A stretch of 64,000 bases of DNA from Defluviitaleaceae bacterium (GTDB lineage: Bacteria; Bacillota; Clostridia; Lachnospirales; WQUN01), in NCBI GenBank assembly GCA_009779835.1, contig WRBD01000003.1, positions 1 to 64,000 of the forward strand, given 5' to 3'. The notes under the pieces are model-generated. The model made no database searches. It was not told where the DNA came from and saw nothing but the letters and a program-made list of their open reading frames with translations. The translations under genes and the position numbers were made by a program. Positions 37,761 to 45,084 of the stretch are shown piece after piece (within the stretch, counting starts at the first letter, position 1; each line of letters starts with the position of its first letter).

Positions 37761-37789
37761 TTGCACAATAATATTTTTTGGAGTATCAT
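37761..37789 (+). promoter_or_regulatory. Promoter of the dapA operon
   Basis: -35 TTGCAC (37761-37766), 17-base spacer, -10 TATCAT (37784-37789), about 30 bases before dapA. The leader is too short for a lysine riboswitch and none is seen. Confidence 0.55.
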
Positions 37790-37820
37790 AAAACATAATT
37801 TAAATTTGTAGGGGGTTCTT

Positions 37821-38723
37821 ATGCCTATATTTACAGGTTGCGGAACAGCAATTGTAACGCCGTTTGACAAAACAGACGCATTTAATCAAGCCGAATACGA
37901 AAGATTAATTACTTTCCAAATTGAAAACGGCGCGGACGCAATTGTTTCGTGCGGAACAACAGGCGAAGCGTCAACGCTTTCTTTGGAGGAACACGTAGAG
38001 GTAGTTCGTTCGGCAGCTGAAACCGCAAAAAAAGTGGGGGAAAAGGCCGGGCGTAAAGTTCCGGTAATTGCAGGCGCGGGCGGAAACGACACGGCGGATT
38101 GCTGTTCACTGGGAAAAGCTTGCCGCCAAGCAGGCGCAGACGCTTTAATGTATGTAGCACCGTATTACAATAAGCCTTCGCAGCGCGGGCTGATTATGCA
38201 TTATACGGAAATTGCTGCTAAGGTGGATTTGCCTATCGTTGTCTACAATATCCCGATACGTTCCGTGATTAATATTCAAGCGAAAACGATGGAGCAAATT
38301 TGCAAAATACCAAACATTGTCGCAATTAAAGAAGCAAGTGGCGATTTCGGGCAGGTAGCGGAAATTGCCGAGCGTTGTGGCGATAATATAGACATTTACA
38401 GCGGCAACGACGATTATATTCTGCCTATTTTGAGTCTTGGCGGAAAAGGTGTTATTTCAACAGTAGGAAATATCGCGCCGCGAACGGTGCATGATATGGT
38501 GGAAAAATTCCTTGCGGGCGATATTGCCGAAAGCCGTAAATTGCAATTAAGTGTTTTAGCGTTGATGCGAGTTCTTTTCGCCGATGTAAACCCCGTGCCT
38601 GTAAAAGCCGCGCTTGATTTAATGGGTTATGAAACAGGCGGATGTCGCTTGCCTCTCGCACCGATTGAAGATGATTTAAAAGAAAAACTAAAAGATGAAA
38701 TGGAACGGTTTGGTCTTATATGA
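37821..38723 (+). CDS. dapA: 4-hydroxy-tetrahydrodipicolinate synthase
   Basis: 300 residues. Condenses pyruvate with aspartate semialdehyde, first step of the diaminopimelate/lysine branch. TIM-barrel motifs: GCGTAIVTPFD, SCGTTGEASTLS, the catalytic tyrosine in YVAPYYNKP and the Schiff-base Lys170 in IVAIKEASGD. TAGGGGG lies before the ATG. Overlaps dapB by 4 bases. Confidence 0.95.
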   Translation: MPIFTGCGTAIVTPFDKTDAFNQAEYERLITFQIENGADAIVSCGTTGEASTLSLEEHVEVVRSAAETAKKVGEKAGRKVPVIAGAGGNDTADCCSLGKACRQAGADALMYVAPYYNKPSQRGLIMHYTEIAAKVDLPIVVYNIPIRSVINIQAKTMEQICKIPNIVAIKEASGDFGQVAEIAERCGDNIDIYSGNDDYILPILSLGGKGVISTVGNIAPRTVHDMVEKFLAGDIAESRKLQLSVLALMRVLFADVNPVPVKAALDLMGYETGGCRLPLAPIEDDLKEKLKDEMERFGLI

Positions 38724-39487
38724 AATTAATTGTGTGCGGTTGCCGCGGCAGAATGGGAGAAGTTGTGTGCAGGCTTGTGGCGGAAAACCCGGACATGGAA
38801 GTTGTCGCGGGGGTTGATATTCCAGACGCGGAAGGATTCCCCTACCCCATTTTTCGTGGAATCAATGAATTTTCCGGCGAGGCAGATGCTATCATTGATT
38901 TTCTGCCGCCAACCGCCGTTGACGCAACTTTGGCAATTCTCGAATACAGCGTTTCGCGGCAAGTTCCGCTTGTGCTTTGCACAACGGGACTGCCGCCGGA
39001 AGTTGAAATCGCAATCGCAAAGGCCGCCGAAAAAGCGGCTATTTTGCGTTCCGGAAATATGTCGATGGGAATTAATCTTTTGTCCGCTCTGCTTAAACGC
39101 ATTTCACCACTCTTACACGAGTCCGGCTTTGATATAGAAATAGTCGAAAAGCACCACAATAAAAAACTGGATTCGCCAAGCGGAACGGCACTTCTTCTTG
39201 CAGACGCAATCAACAGCGCGTTTGACGAAAAAATGCAATACGTTTACGACCGCAGTAAAATTCACGAAAAACGCAGTGCAAACGAAATAGGAATTCAAGC
39301 GATTCGCGGCGGCACAATTGTTGGCGAACACAGTGTTATTTTCGCAGGCCACAACGAAGTGATTGAATTCACACACTCCGCACAATCCCGCGAGGTTTTC
39401 GCCGTGGGTGCGCTTAAAGCCGCAGAATTTTTACGCGGCAAACCTCCCGGTCTTTACACCATGCAGGACTTGACAGACAATCTGTAA
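38720..39487 (+). CDS. dapB: 4-hydroxy-tetrahydrodipicolinate reductase
   Basis: 255 residues, normal. NAD(P)H-binding CGCRGRMGEVV at the N-terminus, CTTGLPPEVE, the catalytic EIVEKHHNKKLDSPSGTA and the C-terminal GALKAAEFL. Second step after DapA; product feeds peptidoglycan, lysine and, in a spore former, dipicolinate. Followed 12 bases later by the ECF S component gene. Confidence 0.95.
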   Translation: MKLIVCGCRGRMGEVVCRLVAENPDMEVVAGVDIPDAEGFPYPIFRGINEFSGEADAIIDFLPPTAVDATLAILEYSVSRQVPLVLCTTGLPPEVEIAIAKAAEKAAILRSGNMSMGINLLSALLKRISPLLHESGFDIEIVEKHHNKKLDSPSGTALLLADAINSAFDEKMQYVYDRSKIHEKRSANEIGIQAIRGGTIVGEHSVIFAGHNEVIEFTHSAQSREVFAVGALKAAEFLRGKPPGLYTMQDLTDNL

Positions 39488-39499
39488 GGGGGATTTTAA

Positions 39500-40054
39500 A
39501 TGTCTCAAATATCCAACCTGAAAAAGCTGGTTGTGACTGCCATGCTTATTTCCATCAGCGTAATTTTTCCTATGGCATTTCACATGATACCTTACGGCTT
39601 GGCAGGACGCTCCTTGTTACCTATGCACATTCCGGTTTTGCTGGCAGGTTTGATTTGCGGGCCTGTGTTTGGTCTTATTGCCGGAATAGTCAGCCCTATA
39701 ATTGCTCATGTTTTCACAGGAATGCCGCCGCAGGGCGTTGTGCAGGGCATGGTAATTGAACTTGGGGTGTACGGGCTTATTTCCGGGCTTGTACTTAGAT
39801 TTGTCCGCACAAACAGGGCTTCTTTTGATTTATATATCGCGCTTTTTGCGGCTATGATAGCGGGGCGTGTTGTTGCGGGCGCGGCACAGGCGTTGTTCCT
39901 GTTCGACGGCACCTACGCCATGCATATGTGGATTTCGGCGTATTTCGGTTACGCGCTTCCCGGAATTATAATTCAGCTTGCGTTTATACCAAGTGTTGTA
40001 ATGGCACTTGAACGTGAACGGGTTATTCCATTCCGCTACCCGGTGAAAGCTTAG
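39500..40054 (+). CDS. ECF transporter S component, substrate unknown
   Basis: 184 residues with about six hydrophobic segments and the S-component look: an N-terminal KKLVVTAMLISISVIFPMAF (with helix-1 small residues for the T component), LPMHIPVLLAGLICGPVFGLIAG, and a C-terminal FIPSVVMALERER. These proteins bind vitamins or similar micronutrients and share an energizing module, absent here. It sits between dapB and a small-molecule kinase, so import followed by phosphorylation is an attractive guess. No substrate can be assigned. Confidence 0.82.
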   Translation: MSQISNLKKLVVTAMLISISVIFPMAFHMIPYGLAGRSLLPMHIPVLLAGLICGPVFGLIAGIVSPIIAHVFTGMPPQGVVQGMVIELGVYGLISGLVLRFVRTNRASFDLYIALFAAMIAGRVVAGAAQALFLFDGTYAMHMWISAYFGYALPGIIIQLAFIPSVVMALERERVIPFRYPVKA

Positions 40055-40056
40055 AA

Positions 40057-40599
40057 ATGTATGTAATCGCCATAGATGGGCGAGCCGCCGCCGGTAAAAC
40101 TACCTTAGCGTCGCGGCTTGCGTCTGAATTGAATGCGTCCATAATCCATATGGACGACTTTTTTTTGCCCGGCGGACTTCGCACGGCGGAACGCTTGGTA
40201 GAACCGGGCGGAAATATTCATTACGAACGATTCACGGAAGAAATTTTGCCGTACATAAAAAAAATTATTCCGTTTTCTTATAAAATTTTTGACTGCGCAA
40301 GAGCTGATTTTAACGGAATAAGAGAAGTTTCATCCGAGCCTGTTCGCATAGTCGAGGGTTCATACAGTTGCCACCCGATTTTTGGCGACTATGCAACCTT
40401 ACGCATTTTTTGCGATATTTCCCCGGAAATGCAAATAGAACGAATAGAAAATCGCAACGGCAAAAACGTCGCAAAAATCTTCGCAGAAAAATGGATTCCT
40501 CTTGAAGAAAATTATTTCAAATTTTTTCGGGTCAAAGAAGCGGCGGATATTTTAAAGGTTGACGGAAAAATGAGGAATGACTATAATATCGTTTGCTAA
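40057..40599 (+). CDS. P-loop kinase of the uridine-kinase-like family
   Basis: 180 residues. Walker A is GRAAAGKTT (about 8-16), followed by IIHMDDFFLPGGLR, the substrate-binding Asp-Asp of uridine/pantothenate-kinase-like enzymes, and a late IVEGSYSCHP. A lid-like region 'IENRNGKN' follows. Shorter than true uridine kinase (about 210), so the substrate may differ. Two bases after the ECF S component gene. The stop codon lies inside the palindrome at 40596-40612. Confidence 0.8.
   Translation: MYVIAIDGRAAAGKTTLASRLASELNASIIHMDDFFLPGGLRTAERLVEPGGNIHYERFTEEILPYIKKIIPFSYKIFDCARADFNGIREVSSEPVRIVEGSYSCHPIFGDYATLRIFCDISPEMQIERIENRNGKNVAKIFAEKWIPLEENYFKFFRVKEAADILKVDGKMRNDYNIVC
40559..40587 (+). 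promoter_or_regulatory. Promoter of the rpmH-rnpA operon
   Basis: -35 TTGACG (40559-40564), 17-base spacer, -10 TATAAT (40582-40587), inside the 3' end of the kinase gene. The predicted start near 40594 is 2 bases before the palindrome at 40596-40612 and about 70 bases before rpmH. Confidence 0.65.
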
Positions 40600-40612
40600 G
40601 AACTATTCTTAG
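40596..40612. repeat. Palindrome CTAAGAA-N3-TTCTTAG, copy 1
   Basis: CTAAGAACTATTCTTAG: perfect 7-base arms, 3-base centre. It begins 8 bases after a TATAAT -10 element, at the predicted start of the rpmH transcript. Identical, as its reverse complement, to the copy at 53042. Could be an operator or a 5'-end RNA hairpin. Confidence 0.65.
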
Positions 40613-40666
40613 AAAATGGACAAGTAACTTTGACCGCGTTTAGCGGCATGAAAAAGAGGTGACATA

Positions 40667-40801
40667 ATGAAAATGACTTATCAGCCGAAAAAAAGGCAAC
40701 GCAGTAAAGAACATGGTTTCCGTAAGCGCATGAGTACATCCAACGGACGCAAAGTATTGCAAAGACGGCGCAAAAAAGGCAGGCGCGTTTTGAGTGCGTA
40801 A
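40667..40801 (+). CDS. rpmH: Ribosomal protein L34
   Basis: 44 residues, the normal length: begins [20 protein letters not shown] and ends [12 protein letters not shown], highly basic and characteristic. GAGGTG is 6 bases upstream. Its end overlaps the rnpA GTG start by 8 bases. In most Firmicutes dnaA lies next to rpmH; here dapA-dapB-ECF-kinase genes precede it instead. Confidence 0.97.
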   Translation: MKMTYQPKKRQRSKEHGFRKRMSTSNGRKVLQRRRKKGRRVLSA

Positions 40802-41141
40802 GAAGCCGCTTGCTTCATTAAAGAAACAGAGCGACTTCCGGCGTGTTTTTAAACACGGAAAAAGTGCGGCTATGCCGCTTTTTGTTGTGTACGCCGCCGC
40901 AAATGATTTGGGCTTTAGCAGGCTTGGACTTTCTGTCAGTAAAAAAATTGGCAATGCCGTTAAACGTAACCGCGTAAGACGATTGATTTGTGAAAGTTGC
41001 AGGATTATGGAAATTCCCCAAGGCTTTGATTTAGTTGTAATCGCCCGCGTACCCGCCGGGGAGCTTCCGCGTGAAGGCTCGTTTGTTAAAGTTGGCAGGA
41101 CGCTTTCGCAATTATTCGGGCGGCTTGGTATTAGCAAATGA
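40794..41141 (+). CDS. rnpA: Ribonuclease P protein component
   Basis: 115 residues from GTG 40794. Protein subunit of RNase P, which matures tRNA 5' ends. Basic, with [33 protein letters not shown] (the RNR signature) and [10 protein letters not shown]. Overlap with rpmH and a 4-base overlap with yidD show tight coupling. Confidence 0.95.
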   Translation: MRKKPLASLKKQSDFRRVFKHGKSAAMPLFVVYAAANDLGFSRLGLSVSKKIGNAVKRNRVRRLICESCRIMEIPQGFDLVVIARVPAGELPREGSFVKVGRTLSQLFGRLGISK

Positions 41142-41347
41142 AATCTTTCTTATTAGCAGCATTAAAATTTTATAAACGGTTTATTTCCCCGGTTTTGGGG
41201 CAAAGGTGCAGGTTTTATCCGTCATGTTCGGAGTATATGCATGAGGCGGTTTCGCGTTACGGCGCGGCGCGTGGGTTTTGGCTTGGTGTAAAGCGGCTTG
41301 CGCGATGTCATCCTTTCAACAAGGGCGGGTACGACCCGGTTCCTTAG
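41138..41347 (+). CDS. yidD: Membrane protein insertion efficiency factor YidD
   Basis: 69 residues, normal. Conserved [30 protein letters not shown] and the C-terminal [14 protein letters not shown] are all present. Peripheral membrane protein helping YidC. Between rnpA and yidC as in most bacteria. Confidence 0.96.
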   Translation: MKSFLLAALKFYKRFISPVLGQRCRFYPSCSEYMHEAVSRYGAARGFWLGVKRLARCHPFNKGGYDPVP

Positions 41348-41365
41348 GAAATGTGAGGTTATTTT

Positions 41366-42592
41366 TTGTTTAGTGTGCCACGTTATGTTGAATCGCCGCC
41401 CGGGGCTATTATGGGGCCAATCGCGCAGATTTTTGGGGCTGTAATTAATTTTCTTTTTAATATCGTACATGCAATCGGTCCCGCAAATTCGCTGGGTATT
41501 GCCATTGTTTTAATGACGATTATTTTTCGTTTCCTGATAATGCCCTTAGGGTTAAAATCCCAAAAATCCATGATGAAAATGCGGGAATTGAAGCCCGAAC
41601 TTGATAAAATTAAAGCCAAATACGGCAATTCCAAAGACCCCGAAATCGCGAGGAAAATGCAACAGGAACAAAGCGCGCTTTTAGCGAAACACGGAGCGAA
41701 CCCTCTTTCGGGTTGTTTGCCCATGCTTATTCAGTTTCCGTTGTTTATCGGGCTGAATATTGTAATGCGCCAGGCGGCTTTGTATATCACAACATTGCGC
41801 GAAATGTATGTAGATTTGGCAAACGCGCTTTTAAGCATTCGCGGGCTTGTGGGATTGACAGATGATGTAACCGGCAGAGTAACCCCCGGAGTGCTTTGGA
41901 ATCTTGCGGAAGGAAATATCAGAGACGATAACGGCAACAGGCTGTTTGAAGCAATTGTTAATCCACAGTGGATTGAAAATCGCACGGCTCTTGAAAATTT
42001 TCTTCTTGAAAAAGGTGTGCTTTACGACATTACCGCACAACAATTGCGTGAAGAAATTGCCGCGTTCGGAAGCGATGTTCTTTTTTACGGATTACCGGAA
42101 CATTTAGCGCGTATAATAAACCGTTTCACTCCCGAAGAATGGCAGCATGTTTACAGTTATATTCCCGAAACGGATTTGCCGGCTATTCAAAACATGGTAA
42201 CGGAAATTGCGCAAATTCAGAATTTTTTTGGTATTAGCATTGTAGAGCCAAGCGGTATGGCTTTACCCGGAATTATACTTCCGATTATGACAGGTATTTC
42301 TATGTTTATTTCTTCGTGGCTGATGCAACAAAGAACATATGACCCTAACGCCGACGAACGCACAGTTATGACACAAAAAATGATGCTTTTTGTTATGCCC
42401 GTAATGATGGCGGTTTTTACGGTAAATCTTGTGGCGGCAGTAGGTGTTTTCTGGATTACCGGGCAAATATTCCAAATAATTCAAGACATCGTTTTACTGA
42501 AAAAATCCGGTACGCCGATTCGTTTGCCTTTTACCAAGCAACCCCCGCAACCGGAAGTTGTTGATATTATTCCCGTGAAAAAGAGGAAGTAA
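41366..42592 (+). CDS. yidC: Membrane protein insertase YidC/OxaI
   Basis: 408 residues, TTG start. Membrane segments near 20-40, 45-65, 115-140 and a pair near 290-375. The conserved cytoplasmic loop KSMMKMRELKPELDKIKAKYG and NPLSGCLPMLIQFPLFIGL mark YidC. A segment of about 120 residues (about 155-280) between the second and third core helices is longer than in Bacillus SpoIIIJ. No lipoprotein signal. The C-terminus is basic (KKRK), for ribosome contact. Confidence 0.93.
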   Translation: MFSVPRYVESPPGAIMGPIAQIFGAVINFLFNIVHAIGPANSLGIAIVLMTIIFRFLIMPLGLKSQKSMMKMRELKPELDKIKAKYGNSKDPEIARKMQQEQSALLAKHGANPLSGCLPMLIQFPLFIGLNIVMRQAALYITTLREMYVDLANALLSIRGLVGLTDDVTGRVTPGVLWNLAEGNIRDDNGNRLFEAIVNPQWIENRTALENFLLEKGVLYDITAQQLREEIAAFGSDVLFYGLPEHLARIINRFTPEEWQHVYSYIPETDLPAIQNMVTEIAQIQNFFGISIVEPSGMALPGIILPIMTGISMFISSWLMQQRTYDPNADERTVMTQKMMLFVMPVMMAVFTVNLVAAVGVFWITGQIFQIIQDIVLLKKSGTPIRLPFTKQPPQPEVVDIIPVKKRK

Positions 42593-42604
42593 AGGAGAAT
42601 TCTA

Positions 42605-43228
42605 ATGGAAAATTCAAAAAGCATAGAAAGATTTGCTAAAACCGTTGAGGAAGCCACGGCTGAAGCGTTAAAAATATTGAACGTAACCGAGGACGCAGTA
42701 AAAATAACCATTCTTGACGAGGGCGCAAAAGGTATTTTGGGAATCGGTTCACGCCCGGCAAAAGTACGCGTTGATTTAAAACCCGACCCCATTGAAGAGG
42801 TAAAAAGTTTTCTTCGCGAAGTCACACTTGCGATGGGGCTTACCGTAAACGTTGAAGCAAGCCAAAAAGAAAAACATCTTTATATAAACCTGACCGGCGA
42901 AAACATGGGAATTCTTATAGGAAAACGCGGACAAACCCTTGACGCGTTGCAATACATCACAAATCTTGCGGTAGGTCGTCACAGCGATTTGCAAATGGGC
43001 GTAGTAATAGATACCGAAAACTATCGCCGCCGCCGCCGAGATACACTTGAAGGCTTGGCGCGTACAATTTCCCGCAAAGTGCGTGACAAACGCCAAAGCG
43101 TAAAACTGGAACCGATGACACGTTTTGAGCGTCACGTAATTCACACAATTTTACAAAATGACAGATATGTAAAAACATTCAGCGAAGGAAACGAGCCTTA
43201 CAGGCACGTGGTTATCGCGCCTAAGTGA
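42605..43228 (+). CDS. jag: RNA-binding protein Jag/KhpB (Jag-N, KH, R3H)
   Basis: 207 residues. A Jag-N domain (about 1-52, ERFAKTVEEATAEALKILN and GAKGILGIG), a KH domain with ENMGILIGKRGQTLDALQYITN, and a C-terminal R3H domain with LEPMTRFERHVIHTILQND. Binds RNA and influences cell elongation and division in Firmicutes. AAGGAG precedes the ATG. Overlaps mnmE by 4 bases. Confidence 0.95.
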   Translation: MENSKSIERFAKTVEEATAEALKILNVTEDAVKITILDEGAKGILGIGSRPAKVRVDLKPDPIEEVKSFLREVTLAMGLTVNVEASQKEKHLYINLTGENMGILIGKRGQTLDALQYITNLAVGRHSDLQMGVVIDTENYRRRRRDTLEGLARTISRKVRDKRQSVKLEPMTRFERHVIHTILQNDRYVKTFSEGNEPYRHVVIAPK

Positions 43229-44622
43229 TTAAAAACAGCGATACCATAGCCGCGATAGCCACCGCTCCCGGAGTGGGGGCTGTTGGGATTGTCCGGGTTT
43301 CAGGGGATGACGCGATTGGGGTGATTGGGCGTGTTTTTCGTCCATTTCCCGGCGATATGATTTCGCATAAAATGTATTATGGAAAAATTTTTCGTGATGA
43401 TGATTTTATAGATGAAGTAATGGTTTGTTATATGAAATCACCGCGCTCTTTTACCTGCGAGGATTGCATAGAAATTTACGGGCATGGCGGGATGTTTGTG
43501 CTTAGCGAAGTGCTTAGCACAGTGATTGAAAACGGGGCGCGTTTGGCGGAGCCGGGAGAGTTTACCAAACGCGCTTTTTTGAATGGGCGGCTAAATTTAG
43601 CACAGGCAGAAGCCGTTGCGGATTTAATTGGTGCGAAAACAGCAGCGGCGCGGCGAGCGGCTTTGCGACAACTTGGCGGCGGGCTTTCACACAGATTGAA
43701 GTTTTCGCGCGACAAGATTCTTTCGTGGCTTGCGCATATTGAGTTAAGCATTGATTATCCCGAACACGAGGAAGAAGCGCGAAACGCAAGCGAAATTTTA
43801 GGCGAAGCGGATGCGGTCATTAATGATTTACAAAAACTTGCGGAAACAGTAAACGTCGGAAAAATTATTCGCGAGGGAGTAAGAACCGCAATCGTCGGGC
43901 GGCCGAACGTAGGGAAATCTACGCTTCTGAATGCTATTTTGCATGAAAACCGCGCTATTGTTCACGAGACGGCAGGCACAACCCGCGATGTTCTAACAGA
44001 AGAAGTACGAGTGGCAGATGTTCCGCTGGTTATAATGGATACGGCAGGATTACGCGAAACAAACGACCCCATAGAGAAGATTGGCATAGAAAAAACCCAT
44101 GAAGCCGCACTTGATGCGGAGCTTATTTTATATGTAGCCGACGCAACGGAGGGACTGACGGCGGAAGATTTTAACACGATAAAAAGTTTTTCTAAGAACA
44201 AAAATATTTTAATTTTAATGAACAAGTCGGATATAACGAGCGGACATGGGATACAAGGGGACGGTTCCTCTGTCTTGGAACTACACGAGACAGAGGAACT
44301 GCCCCCTTGTATCCCCATCTCTGCGAAAACAGGCGAGGGGCTTGAAGAGCTTTTTTCCCATATACGGGATTTATTTTTCGCGGGAAACATAGGCACAGGT
44401 GGCGAGACCGACATAATAACGCGGGAACGACACAGAATTTTGCTTGCGCAAGCCATAACGCATTTACAAAACGCAAAACGCGAACTACACGAAGGCATTC
44501 CCGAAGATTTGGTATCGGTATCCCTTCGCGCAACGTATATCGCACTTGGAGAAATACTAGGCGTAGAAATCGGCGACGATATTGTTGACAGAATTTTCGC
44601 CGAGTTCTGTGTAGGAAAGTAG
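43225..44622 (+). CDS. mnmE: tRNA modification GTPase MnmE, with in-frame hairpin insertion
   Basis: 465 residues, GTG start. With MnmG it installs the cmnm5 group on wobble uridines. N-terminal formyl-THF-binding domain with IATAPGVGAVGIVRVSG; G domain with G1 GRPNVGKST, G3 DTAGLRE, G4 NKSD (333-336) and G5 SAK (366-368); C-terminal CVGK, the K-finger end. Between G4 and G5, residues about 341-365 are encoded by a near-perfect DNA inverted repeat (44246-44317) that lengthens this loop. The frame is kept and all motifs are intact, so the protein is probably active. Confidence 0.93.
   Translation: MIKNSDTIAAIATAPGVGAVGIVRVSGDDAIGVIGRVFRPFPGDMISHKMYYGKIFRDDDFIDEVMVCYMKSPRSFTCEDCIEIYGHGGMFVLSEVLSTVIENGARLAEPGEFTKRAFLNGRLNLAQAEAVADLIGAKTAAARRAALRQLGGGLSHRLKFSRDKILSWLAHIELSIDYPEHEEEARNASEILGEADAVINDLQKLAETVNVGKIIREGVRTAIVGRPNVGKSTLLNAILHENRAIVHETAGTTRDVLTEEVRVADVPLVIMDTAGLRETNDPIEKIGIEKTHEAALDAELILYVADATEGLTAEDFNTIKSFSKNKNILILMNKSDITSGHGIQGDGSSVLELHETEELPPCIPISAKTGEGLEELFSHIRDLFFAGNIGTGGETDIITRERHRILLAQAITHLQNAKRELHEGIPEDLVSVSLRATYIALGEILGVEIGDDIVDRIFAEFCVGK
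44246..44317. repeat. Hairpin element inserted in mnmE
   Basis: Left arm 44246-44274 and right arm 44288-44317 are reverse complements over about 29 bases, with one bulged base and two imperfect pairs, around a loop of 13 bases. The arms contain ACAAGGGGACGGTTCCTCTG, resembling the GGGGACGGTT-type sequences I recall as dispersed REP/MITE-like repeats in Firmicutes genomes. In frame inside a gene, as a small non-autonomous mobile hairpin would be. Confidence 0.7.
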
Positions 44623-44724
44623 TTCCTCCGAACATTTGCGGTAATTCGACTCAACAAAATTCAGTACAGATAATCTATATGATGTGAACAAATGATATGC
44701 GAACTTATATTAATGGAGGTATTT

Positions 44725-45084
44725 ATGAGAGCATTTGCATATCAATCAAATTTTTTAGCCGGGAATCTCGCGCTTTCACTTGCGCCCGCACTAACTCCAC
44801 AAGGAGTAGTAGAAAAGCCGAGTTTCTTTAAGGGGTTTGCGGCTCAGCCGAAAATTTTGACAAGGGGACTGTTGGTGCTTGCGGATATTTCTGCTACGCG
44901 TTATTCCAAGTACACGCCGGTTGCACTGCGCGACCCTATTTTATCGGCGCAGGGCAACAGACTTCGCGCAGAATGTTTTTCCGCGTGCAACAGCGTTTAT
45001 GCGCGGCTGGATTTGTTGCAATCGGGCTTTGACGGGCAAATAGGTTTCGGCACAACAATTTATTTCCTCCGAGGTCTAAAATGA
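44725..45084 (+). pseudogene. N-terminal fragment of a SWIM zinc-finger family protein
   Basis: 119 residues from ATG 44725, with GGAGG upstream. The sequence matches the beginning of SWIM zinc-finger proteins as I know them: a Pro/Ala-rich opening, 'KPSFFKGFAAQPKILTRGLLVLADISATRY', and 'RLRAECFSACNSVYARLDLL' ending at GFGTTIYF. Full-length members run to several hundred residues and carry the CxCx(n)CxH SWIM motif, absent here. The frame closes within the mnmG start (ATGA), so a deletion has joined the stump directly to mnmG. Expression of the stump is possible, since its ribosome site survives. Confidence 0.65.

Noticed and set aside
37748..37820. Lysine riboswitch before dapA
   Set aside because: The gap is 73 bases, far too short for the lysine aptamer, and no conserved elements are visible.
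40600..40666. Possible oriC or DnaA-box cluster before rpmH
   Set aside because: No TTATNCACA-type box seen; the gap is only 67 bases and holds a promoter-proximal palindrome instead.
43962..44657. 231-residue minus-strand ORF over mnmE
   Set aside because: Antisense to MnmE with all GTPase motifs intact on the other strand; Ser-rich composition.
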